Part shown: positions 1 through 7,219 of the stretch, one piece after another
Layout of the letters: each line of letters starts with the position of its first letter
Position numbering within the stretch: position 1 is the first letter of the stretch
NCBI RefSeq assembly: GCF_900182955.1
Contig: NZ_FXUL01000037.1
Location: forward strand, 1-32,891
Length of the DNA stretch: 32,891 nucleotides
Direction of reading: 5' to 3'
Source of the DNA: Noviherbaspirillum suwonense
GTDB taxonomy: Bacteria > Pseudomonadota > Gammaproteobacteria > Burkholderiales > Burkholderiaceae_D
Notes under the pieces: model-generated
What the model saw: the letters and a program-made list of their open reading frames with translations, nothing else
Told to the model about the DNA's origin: nothing
The model's database searches: none
Program-made: the position numbers and the translations under genes

Positions 1-231
1 TATACCGCTTACAACCGCCTTTCTGAAATCAGCAATGGCGACGTTGTTGAGAACAAGCGGCTCGGACACGTCCTTGAGATTGCCCAGTTAGTCCACGACC
101 AACGAGATAACCGGCCCAGTCTTGCCCGAATCTTAAGTCGAAACACGGTCGCTTCCGGTGCGCGTCGCGCACCGTTGCACCGCTTTTATACATTGCACAC
201 GGCCCGCTGGACACGAAGGCAGAATGGGTAA
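1..231 (+). CDS. Possible 3' end of an unrecognised gene (5' partial)
   Basis: Frame 1 is open from the first base for 76 codons to a TAA at 229-231. The first 40 or so residues look protein-like (motif SEISNGDVVENKRLGHVLEI), while the tail is rich in Arg and Thr and less convincing. I do not recognise the family. It may be the C-terminus of a gene that begins outside the window, or a chance open frame; no homology can be claimed from the sequence alone. Confidence 0.22.
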   Translation, partial: YTAYNRLSEISNGDVVENKRLGHVLEIAQLVHDQRDNRPSLARILSRNTVASGARRAPLHRFYTLHTARWTRRQNG

Positions 232-345
232 CTGCACCTTGCAGCCGTCTAGTATCACAGCAATCCCGATTTGTCGTCCTGGTATGGAGATTGCATAGCG
301 AAGCATAGGGATGCTTCCGCCTGTTCACTTGCCCAAGGATTGCTC

Positions 346-1530
346 ATGACCCGTTTCACCATTTCCATGCTCGCCAACGCTTGTCTGATCCTTGCAGGAA
401 GCACGCTCCTCCCTTCTACTCATGCGGCAGAACCGATCAAGATCGGGCTTGTCACTGCGCTCTCAGGGCAGTCTGCGCAAGGCGGTGAAGCAATCGCGCG
501 TGGACTGGGTTTGGCGATTGACGAGATCAATGCAAGGGGCGGCGCCGTCGGTGGGCGCAAGCTCGAATTGGTCAGCAGGGATGACGAAAGCAACCCGGCC
601 AAGGGAGTCATCGCCGCGCGTGAACTGATCTACAAGGACAAGGTATCGGTCATTTTCGGCGGGCTGGATACGCCGGTCTCCATGGCGCTCGTTCCACTGA
701 TGAACCAGACGAAGACGCCGTTCATGGGCCCCTGGGCGGCCGGTACCGGCATTACACGAAATGGCGCCAATCCGAACTACGTCTTCCGCGTTTCCGCCGT
801 GGACGAACTGGTCGACAAGGCAATGGTGCAGTATGCACAGAAGACCTTCAACTCATCAAAGGCCGGGCTGATCCTGGTGAACAATCCCTGGGGAGAGTCG
901 AATGAAAAAGGCCTGATTGCAGCGCTCGCCGAAAAAGGGATGAAACCCGCGGGCAACGAAAAATTTGAAGGGAACGATCTCGATATCGTGCCTCAGCTGA
1001 CGCGGTTAAGGGCCGCCGGGGCGGACACATTGTATTTGGTCGGAAATGTGGGGCCTGCAGCCCAGGTCGTGAAATCCCTTGAACGCATGGATTGGAAGGT
1101 TCCCGTAGTCTCGCACTGGGGTCCGGCGACAGGGCGATTCACCGAACTCGCGGGTCCGAATGCGAAAAACGTCCACTTCGTACAGACCTACAGCTTTTAC
1201 GGAAAGCAGTCCGCGCAGGGAGAGAAGGTCATCGCGGCACTTCGTGCCAAGTATCCCGCCATCAAAGGTCCCTCCGACATAGCCGCCGCGATCGGCGTCG
1301 CCAACGCATACGACGGCATGCAGCTCGTGGCCAAGGCAATGGGCCTGAAGGCTTCGGCCGAACGCGACGCGATCCGCGACGGGCTGGAACAAGTCGATCG
1401 GCATGATGGCCTGATAAAAACTTATGTCCATCCATTTACCCCTTCCAACCATGATGCGCTGGCCGAAAATGACTATGTCTGGGCACGCTTCATCGACAAC
1501 CAGATCCTGCCGGTTGAACTGGCGAAATAG
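346..1530 (+). CDS. Orphan ABC transporter substrate-binding protein (branched-chain amino acid/amide type)
   Basis: Predicted periplasmic binding protein of the Peripla_BP_6 (LivJ-like) family, 394 aa. The ATG at 346 is preferred over an upstream in-frame TTG at 271: AAGGA lies 6 nt before it and the protein then begins with a clear signal peptide (basic MTR start, hydrophobic stretch, likely cleavage after THA near residue 27). The mature part opens with PIKIGLVTALSGQSAQGGEA, the usual first strand and ligand loop, followed by the GLDTPVSMALVP segment. No permease or ATPase gene lies next to it, so it must use a transporter encoded elsewhere or act as a stand-alone binding protein. The next two genes, an SDR and a 2OG-Fe oxygenase, follow on the same strand with gaps of about 80 nt and may be co-transcribed. 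The ligand cannot be told from the sequence. Confidence 0.85.
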   Translation: MTRFTISMLANACLILAGSTLLPSTHAAEPIKIGLVTALSGQSAQGGEAIARGLGLAIDEINARGGAVGGRKLELVSRDDESNPAKGVIAARELIYKDKVSVIFGGLDTPVSMALVPLMNQTKTPFMGPWAAGTGITRNGANPNYVFRVSAVDELVDKAMVQYAQKTFNSSKAGLILVNNPWGESNEKGLIAALAEKGMKPAGNEKFEGNDLDIVPQLTRLRAAGADTLYLVGNVGPAAQVVKSLERMDWKVPVVSHWGPATGRFTELAGPNAKNVHFVQTYSFYGKQSAQGEKVIAALRAKYPAIKGPSDIAAAIGVANAYDGMQLVAKAMGLKASAERDAIRDGLEQVDRHDGLIKTYVHPFTPSNHDALAENDYVWARFIDNQILPVELAK

Positions 1531-1611
1531 ATTCACTCAGTGCTGAAAGGCGGGATGGCATCCATCTGTTTCGCAGCGCCGAGGCATCTACAAATTAGGG
1601 AATAAGGCAAT

Positions 1612-2322
1612 ATGACGTTCACTGACTCTCGTACCCTGGTGATCGGTGGCAGTTCGGGCATTGGGCTGGCGACCGCGGTTGCAGCGGCCCGGGCCGGCGC
1701 AATTGTAACCATCGCTTCACGCCAAGCGGCCAAGCTGGATAGCGCCTTGCGCGAGCTTGGACCATCTGGTTCAGCAGTACAACTCGACATCAGGGATGCC
1801 GCCGCAGTTGAAAATTATTTTGGAGAGTGCGGCGAATGGGATCATGTCGTCGTATCTGCTTCCGAGACCAAGAGCGGGTCCATACACGGGCTTAGTCTTG
1901 GAGATGCACGGGCGGCGATGGAAAGCAAGTTCTGGGGCGCCTATCACGTCGCCCGTGCTTGCCGGATCAGGCCAGGCGGTTCGCTGACGCTGGTGTCCGG
2001 CGTCTTCAGTCAAAGGCCAAACAAGGAAGCGGTGCTGCAGGGCGCCATCAATGCGGCTCTCGAAGGACTCGCACGAGGGCTCGCGCTCTCCTTGGCGCCG
2101 GTGCGCGTCAACGTGGTTTCTCCAAGCGTTACCAGGACGCCGCTGTGGGACAAGCTGGACGAGACGCATCGAGAAATAAAATACACGGAGGCGTCGATGC
2201 GGTTTCCGGCTGGCCGGGTCGGTCAGCCAGAAGACATTGCAGCGGCGATTCTTTACGTCGCCGCCAATCCTTATTCAACAGGCGCCACGATACTCGTCGA
2301 TGGCGGCGATGCGCTCGTTTAG
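1612..2322 (+). CDS. SDR-fold protein lacking the Tyr-x-x-x-Lys catalytic pair
   Basis: A 236-aa short-chain dehydrogenase/reductase fold. The nucleotide-binding motif GGSSGIG is at residues 12-18 and the C-terminal VDGG is present. The helix that normally carries YxxxK reads LQGAINAAL, placing Gln143 where Tyr is expected and Asn147 where Lys is expected; the upstream Ser (LVSG, residue 129) is kept. This matches what is known of the Lin1944-like SDR subgroup, which keeps the cofactor motif but lacks the standard active-site residues. The assignment to that subgroup is by eye. AAGG sits about 6 nt before the ATG, so the start is good. It sits between a binding protein and an oxygenase. Whether it is an oxidoreductase at all is uncertain. 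Confidence 0.85.
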   Translation: MTFTDSRTLVIGGSSGIGLATAVAAARAGAIVTIASRQAAKLDSALRELGPSGSAVQLDIRDAAAVENYFGECGEWDHVVVSASETKSGSIHGLSLGDARAAMESKFWGAYHVARACRIRPGGSLTLVSGVFSQRPNKEAVLQGAINAALEGLARGLALSLAPVRVNVVSPSVTRTPLWDKLDETHREIKYTEASMRFPAGRVGQPEDIAAAILYVAANPYSTGATILVDGGDALV

Positions 2323-2397
2323 GCGACGCAAGTCCCCTCTCTACCGTTGCGGCAACAGGCTCCGATCGTTGGCGCAAAAAAACCGGATCAATAAACC

Positions 2398-3387
2398 ATG
2401 AAATTGCTTAATGTTCCCGTGATCGATATATCTTCGTTCCGTAGCGGCACAGCTGCGCAAAAGAAGGCTGTTGCCATGCAGGTGGACCAGGCGTGCCGGG
2501 ACATCGGCTTCCTCGTGATCGACGGCCACGACATATCGCCGGAAATCATCGCCGACATGCGCAAGGTCTCACGCGCATTTTTCGATTTGCCATTGGAAGA
2601 AAAGGCGCGGGTCGCGCGGCCAGCACCGGATGTCACGCGGGGCTATATCGGCATGGAAGAGGAATCCGTGGGACGGCTGCGTGATCCCACTGCCACAGCA
2701 GGCGACCTGAATGAAAGCCTGATGATTGGCCCTGTGGACCTGCCTCCCGCAGCTTATGCATTTTCTGAGGCGGCGGGCAAGCATTTCGCGCCCAATCTCT
2801 GGCCGGCTAGCCCGGAGGCGCTCAGGACCGTATGGAGCGCGTATTACCGCGAAATGGGCAAGTTGGCCCAGACGTTGATGCGGATCTTTGCGCTCGCGCT
2901 CGGCCTCGATGAATTTTATTTCGACGACAAGATCGACAAGCACATCAGTCGGCTGCGGATAAGGAATTATCCTGCGCAGGCAAGCGTGCCGGTTCCAGGC
3001 CAGATCCGTGCTGGCGCCCACTCTGACTATGGAAGTCTGACGATCCTCGCGGCAGAGGATCGCCCGGGCGGACTGCAAGTCTGCAATGCGGCGAATGAAT
3101 GGGTCGATGTGCCCATCGTGCCGGGCTGCTACATCATCAATATCGGCGACTTGATGGCGCGCTGGACCAATAACACCTGGGTATCGACGCTGCACCGCGT
3201 GGTCAACCCCCCGGCTGGGGCTGGCGAAAGCAGCCGCCGTCAATCGCTTGTCTTCTTTCATAACCCGAACTACGACGCAGAAATTACTTGCCTGCCTACC
3301 TGTGTGTCAAAAGATGAAATGCCAAGGTATCTGCCAATCACATCAGGCGAATATCTGCGGAGCGCCTTTGTGACGACGCAGAACTGA
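2398..3387 (+). CDS. Isopenicillin N synthase-like 2-oxoglutarate/Fe(II) oxygenase
   Basis: 329 aa, the usual size for this family. The N-terminal DIOX_N part (VPVIDISSF, residues 7-14) is followed by the jelly-roll core. The iron ligands are visible as HSD (His208, Asp210) and the distal His266 in STLHRVVNPP; the co-substrate-binding RxS is Arg281-Gln-Ser283 in RRQSLVFFHNP. All catalytic residues are therefore present and an active iron-dependent hydroxylase or oxidase is expected. Members act on varied small molecules, so the substrate is unknown. The ribosome binding site is weak (GGAT about 11 nt upstream), which suggests co-translation with the SDR 75 nt upstream. It is the last gene of the + strand cluster and faces the GGDEF-EAL gene tail to tail. 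Confidence 0.9.
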   Translation: MKLLNVPVIDISSFRSGTAAQKKAVAMQVDQACRDIGFLVIDGHDISPEIIADMRKVSRAFFDLPLEEKARVARPAPDVTRGYIGMEEESVGRLRDPTATAGDLNESLMIGPVDLPPAAYAFSEAAGKHFAPNLWPASPEALRTVWSAYYREMGKLAQTLMRIFALALGLDEFYFDDKIDKHISRLRIRNYPAQASVPVPGQIRAGAHSDYGSLTILAAEDRPGGLQVCNAANEWVDVPIVPGCYIINIGDLMARWTNNTWVSTLHRVVNPPAGAGESSRRQSLVFFHNPNYDAEITCLPTCVSKDEMPRYLPITSGEYLRSAFVTTQN

Positions 3388-3722
3388 TCGCCTCCAGTGT
3401 GATGGGATACGTCTCGCCAGAAAACATGTGAACTTAGTAAGCTATCTCTCGACGCAATCCGGAGCCGAGTCTTGAATTACCATTTCAGCTTCGACCGCGC
3501 GACAAGCGCAAGGCGCGGCTGAAGTTTCGCGTACAGAGATATGCGCCCTAGCCATATTTCCTATCGTTGGTGCAACGCACTCTGTCAAAGTGGGCTTCGT
3601 TTCCGCTCCATAAGTGCATCAAGGCGCGATATTACTCATCCGGGAGCTGGACCTTGAACAAGCCGGCATACAGCCGAAGCGCAGCGCCTTCTGCACTTGT
3701 TTCCAGACACTCATGCGGATTT
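3388..3722. other. Intergenic region between convergent genes
   Basis: About 335 nt lie between the oxygenase stop and the stop of the minus-strand GGDEF-EAL gene. Short open frames exist but none looks like a protein family or has a ribosome binding site. I see no clear hairpin followed by a T-run, although termination of both genes is expected here. Confidence 0.5.
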
Positions 3723-5267
3723 TCAACGGTGAAGCAATCTCGCGAAATTTTCCGCACTTAATGGCGGTGAAAAGTAATTGCCTTGCGCCTCATCGCAATG
3801 CTGGCTCCGCAGAAAATCATGTTGTTCCTTAGTCTCTACGCCTTCGGCTATCACGCGTCTGTTCAGGCTTCGCGCCCTATTGATGATCGCGCTCACAATT
3901 GTCGAATTTTCCGGACGGGGACTGATTTCAATGATAAAAGTCTGGTCAATCTTCAGCGTGTTGATCGGGAATCGACTCAGGTAGTTCAAGCTCGAATAGC
4001 CAGTTCCGAAGTCATCAATCGAAAGCTTTATGCCCATTGCTGCGATCGCGTGCAAGACAGACATGGTCGAATCGATATTCTGCATCAGCACGCTTTCAGT
4101 CACTTCGACCTCCAGCGAACCGGGCTCGATGGCAGTCGCATCAACAATGCTGCGCAGATTTTCAACAAAATCCCTTGCGCGGAATTCAATCGCCGAGCTG
4201 TTGACCGCAATGGTGATCGGCGGTAGGCCGGCCTGCTGCCAGGCCCGAGCCTGCGCACAGGCCTCCCGGATTACCCACTGTCCGATCGGCACGATGAGGC
4301 CGCATTCTTCCGCGATGGCGACGAACTGCGTCGGCAGCAGCAGGCCGCGGTCCGGATGTTGCCACCTGATCAGCGCCTCTGCACCAACAATTGTGCCGCT
4401 GGCGAGTTTGATTTTTGGCTGGTAATACAGTACGAACTCCTGGCGCTGCAGCGCAAGCCGCAGGCCAGCTTCGATGAACTGCCGCTCGACTGCGCGATCA
4501 TTCATCGTTTGCTCGAAGAATTTCCAGTTATTGCCGCCGGACTGCTTGGCATGGTACATCGCCGTATCTGCATTTTTAACCAGGGTCGCCGCATCCGTCC
4601 CATCAACGGGGTAGACGCTGATGCCCATGCTGACACCAATATAGAGTTCGTGTGCGCAAAGCTGGTAAGGCGCCTCGAAGGCATGGAGCGTCTTTTCCGC
4701 GAAGGCCATGGCATCTTCGGGACTTTCGATCGTCGGCAGCAGTATGACAAACTCGTCCCCGCCCTGCCGGCTAACAGTATCCGAATGTCGGGCACAGTTT
4801 AGAAGTCGATTTGCCACCAGCTTCAGCAATTCGTCACCGACTGGATGCCCCAATGAATCGTTGATATGTTTGAAGCCGTCAAGGTCCATAAACAGCAACG
4901 CAAGTTGTTTGCCTTGCCGACGTGCCAGCTCTATGGCCTGGCAGAGGCGGTCCCACAGCAGTGTACGGTTAGGCAAATCTGTCAGCGCATCATGGTATGC
5001 CTGGTGGTGCAGCCGGCCAAGGGCATCCTCGGCGACCTTATGTGCCTCGAGCGATGTAATGACGAGATTCGCGTTCGCTTCCTGCAATGCATCCACATAG
5101 GTGTTCTGATTTGACAGCAAGATGGCTGATTGGCTGAATTTTGGATCGGAAACAATCGTACAGCTCCCTGGACACTTGGGCGGCGAATCGCCTGTTTGCA
5201 GTCTTTCCGCGTCAGGTCCGTGCGTGCGCCAGTCAGGACATCCTTTAACGTTATCGCTACTCGTCAT
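3723..5267 (-). CDS. GGDEF-EAL cyclic-di-GMP protein without a sensor domain
   Basis: A 514-aa protein that makes and/or degrades cyclic di-GMP. Order: about 50 low-complexity N-terminal residues, a helical linker at 58-90 (ALQEANANLVITSLEAH), GGDEF domain from about 91 to 250, EAL domain from about 265 to the end. GGDEF is intact at residues 169-173, and RHSD five residues earlier (160-163) fits the RxxD inhibitory site. The EAL domain keeps its active-site motifs: EALIRW (297 on), the Asn of IAVNSSAIEF, the Glu of VEVTES, DDFGTGYSSL, LKIDQTF and VIAEGVET. Both activities are therefore possible. No PAS, GAF or membrane segment precedes the catalytic part, so input may come through the linker. 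The ATG has GGAA about 9 nt upstream. A small inverted repeat lies at 5393-5414 in its upstream region. Confidence 0.93.
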   Translation of the reverse strand: MTSSDNVKGCPDWRTHGPDAERLQTGDSPPKCPGSCTIVSDPKFSQSAILLSNQNTYVDALQEANANLVITSLEAHKVAEDALGRLHHQAYHDALTDLPNRTLLWDRLCQAIELARRQGKQLALLFMDLDGFKHINDSLGHPVGDELLKLVANRLLNCARHSDTVSRQGGDEFVILLPTIESPEDAMAFAEKTLHAFEAPYQLCAHELYIGVSMGISVYPVDGTDAATLVKNADTAMYHAKQSGGNNWKFFEQTMNDRAVERQFIEAGLRLALQRQEFVLYYQPKIKLASGTIVGAEALIRWQHPDRGLLLPTQFVAIAEECGLIVPIGQWVIREACAQARAWQQAGLPPITIAVNSSAIEFRARDFVENLRSIVDATAIEPGSLEVEVTESVLMQNIDSTMSVLHAIAAMGIKLSIDDFGTGYSSLNYLSRFPINTLKIDQTFIIEISPRPENSTIVSAIINRARSLNRRVIAEGVETKEQHDFLRSQHCDEAQGNYFSPPLSAENFARLLHR

Positions 5268-5585
5268 TTCAGCATATTCCTTGGCGACAGTACCGAGAGG
5301 TGCAACAATTGCTGGCTCTACAACATGGGAGCGAATGCAGACAGGTCAGGAAGTCCGCCTGTGCCTGATAATCCTGCGGATGAGATAGACGATTAGATGA
5401 CGACCGTCATCTGACCTTATTAATTAAAGGCTACTTTCAATCAAACCACTTATACCATTAGTTCTGCAACGATGGACGCTCCTGTGCAGAAAAACTTGCA
5501 GGCTTCCGCACCGGCAACAAGCTTGCTTCTGCGTTCGACTGGGAATCCAGCTTCCGGATGCGGACGAAGAAGTAACGAAATAGTT
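5268..5585. other. Upstream region of the GGDEF-EAL gene, up to the IS30 end
   Basis: About 320 nt without a convincing gene. The only structure seen is an inverted repeat, AGATGAC-GACC-GTCATCT at 5395-5412, about 130 nt upstream of the GGDEF-EAL start. It could be an operator or a chance dyad. The IS element inserted just beyond it may have separated the gene from further upstream control sequence. Confidence 0.4.
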
Positions 5586-6689
5586 GGCGGTTTCAAGTCT
5601 GAAGTGCAACGGCTGTTAATGAATTGACGTATCAGGTTGATGGGCACTCGCCAGAGCGGCAGCATAGACCTGTAATGGCGAGAGCCAGTGATGCGTCGCA
5701 CGTGGCCGCGTATTGAGGCTGTCAGCAATGGCATCGAGCTGTTCCTGGCTATAGACCGACAGGTCCGTTCCCTTGGGCAGATACTGACGCAACAGGCCGT
5801 TGGTGTTCTCACAGGTGCCGCGCTGCCAAGGGCTATGCGGGTCGCAGAAATACACGCGTACGCCAGTGTTGGCAGCCAGTTCGGCATGCCGTGTCATTTC
5901 CTTGCCTTGGTCGTAGGTCAGGCTCTGGCGCAATGGCGCACTGATGGCATTGAGCTTGGCGGTGAAGGCCGCCAGCGCCGAGGCGGCAGTCGCGTCTTCC
6001 ATGCGCGCGAGCAGCACCAGGCGGCTGGTGCGCTCGACCAGCACACCGACCGAGGATTTGTTGCCAGCGCCCTTGATGAAGTCACCTTCCCAATGGCCCG
6101 GCATAACACGATCCTCGACTTCAGGCGGACGCACGTGGATGCTGATCATGTCCGGGATCTGGCCACGGCGGTCGGTACCGCGGCTGCGTGGCAGGCGCGT
6201 GCTGTGGCCATGACGCAGGCAGGCAATGAGTTCGCGGCGCAGTTCGCCCCGGGCATGGGCATAGATGGCGGTATAAATTGTTTCGTGGGACACGTGGAAC
6301 TCGCGTTGGTGAGGAAAGACCCGCTTGAGGGTAGCCGATATCTGCTGCGGCGACCACTTCCAGCCGAGCATGGTGCGCACCACGCCCCAACATACACTTT
6401 GCGCATGCATCTTGCTGTTGCCGCGGGCATTGCGCCGGCAAGCCACCGCACGCAATTGCGCATGGTGGGAGCCATAGCCCTGCCCAGCGCCGGTGTTACG
6501 AGCCACCTCGCGGGCAATGGTAGACGGCGCTCGTTCCAAAGTACGGGCAATGGCCCGCACACTGAAGCCGCGCTGTCTCATCGTGGCAATAGTGATGCGG
6601 TCCTCAGGCTGAAGCTGCTGGTAAGTGGTCGGTTTCTGCATATGCACACCTTACAAGAAAAGGTGTTGCACTTCATATTTGAGGCCGCC
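5586..6689 (-). mobile_element. IS30-family insertion sequence, apparently complete
   Basis: A 1104-bp element defined by imperfect terminal inverted repeats. The left 29 bp (5586-5614) and the reverse complement of the right 29 bp (6661-6689) agree at 23 positions and share an uninterrupted core TGAAGTGCAAC. The flanking bases are GTT on both sides (5583-5585 and 6690-6692), fitting the 2-3 bp target duplications typical of the family. One intact transposase gene fills the element, with its stop codon next to the left repeat. The exact outer ends are inferred by eye and could shift by a few bases. Confidence 0.8.
5616..6641 (-). CDS. IS30-family transposase
   Basis: A 341-aa transposase that moves the element around it. 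Residues 10-60 carry the N-terminal helix-turn-helix (LQPEDRITIATMRQRGFSV, RAIARTLERAPSTIAREV). The DDE catalytic core shows the three expected acidic sites: Asp in GHWEGDFIKG, Asp in TYDQGKEM, and Glu in SPWQRGTCENTNGLLRQY. No frameshift or stop is seen, so it is probably functional. The ATG at 6641 is preferred to a GTG two codons upstream (6647), because AAGGTG lies about 6 nt before the ATG. A 336-aa open frame on the opposite strand of this gene is a shadow. Confidence 0.95.
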   Translation of the reverse strand: MQKPTTYQQLQPEDRITIATMRQRGFSVRAIARTLERAPSTIAREVARNTGAGQGYGSHHAQLRAVACRRNARGNSKMHAQSVCWGVVRTMLGWKWSPQQISATLKRVFPHQREFHVSHETIYTAIYAHARGELRRELIACLRHGHSTRLPRSRGTDRRGQIPDMISIHVRPPEVEDRVMPGHWEGDFIKGAGNKSSVGVLVERTSRLVLLARMEDATAASALAAFTAKLNAISAPLRQSLTYDQGKEMTRHAELAANTGVRVYFCDPHSPWQRGTCENTNGLLRQYLPKGTDLSVYSQEQLDAIADSLNTRPRATHHWLSPLQVYAAALASAHQPDTSIH

Positions 6690-7106
6690 GTTAATTGAAG
6701 ATTCCTCGATAGAACCAGCAAGGTCCTTCAAGGTATTCAAGATCGTATGCCCTCCGAATGTCCGCCGCGCACATAGTTGCTATAAAAAGATAGCTTTTCT
6801 GTAAAGTAATGAGCCATTCTTGGAGCAGCTGTTCCGGGATGCAGGTAAAAATACAATCAGCTGATGACAAGCAGGGAAGTAATCGACGATCTCGCAAGAC
6901 GGTTGTGTGATGCCCCCGGCATTTGGCTATCGTAAGGGCACACGGGCAGCTTCCAGCCTATGCCCACGCAGCCAAAGAGTTTCAGATGAAGACCAGGAAA
7001 AACAAATGTCCGATTATTTTCCCCGGCTTCCGAAAGGTTCTGCTTCCAGAAGGTGGCCGATAAAATTAACCTGGCAGGTGCGAGACTCTTAAATCAGATC
7101 AGTCAA
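6690..7106. other. Intergenic region between the IS30 element and the KaiC-like cluster
   Basis: About 420 nt. Several short open frames occur on both strands, but none has a recognisable family or a good ribosome binding site. One of them, a 68-codon + strand frame at 7053-7259, would overlap the end of the KaiC-like gene. Nothing here is firmly supported. Confidence 0.4.
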
Positions 7107-7211
7107 TTAAGGAATGACGAATTCCCATTCTGCGTAGCTGGCTTCGCCTGTATGAGAAATGCCGGTAACCTTTACGTCACTGGACTTTTCAACTCTGTCC
7201 ATTGGTTTCAT
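7107..7211 (-). CDS. Small ORF (34 aa) directly downstream of the KaiC-like gene
   Basis: An ATG lies 8 nt after the TAA of the KaiC-like gene and opens a 34-codon frame (starts MKPMDRVEKSSDVKV, ends EWEFVIP) to a TAA at 7107-7109. The composition is mixed charged and hydrophobic and reads like a real small protein rather than a random frame, and its position fits translational coupling. The ribosome binding site is poor. I know no family for it. The alternative is a chance frame in the 3' untranslated region. Confidence 0.33.
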   Translation of the reverse strand: MKPMDRVEKSSDVKVTGISHTGEASYAEWEFVIP

Positions 7212-7219
7212 GATAGGCT

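Noticed and set aside
5688-6698. 336-aa + strand open frame
   Set aside because: It is the opposite strand of the IS30 transposase; only the minus frame shows HTH and DDE motifs.
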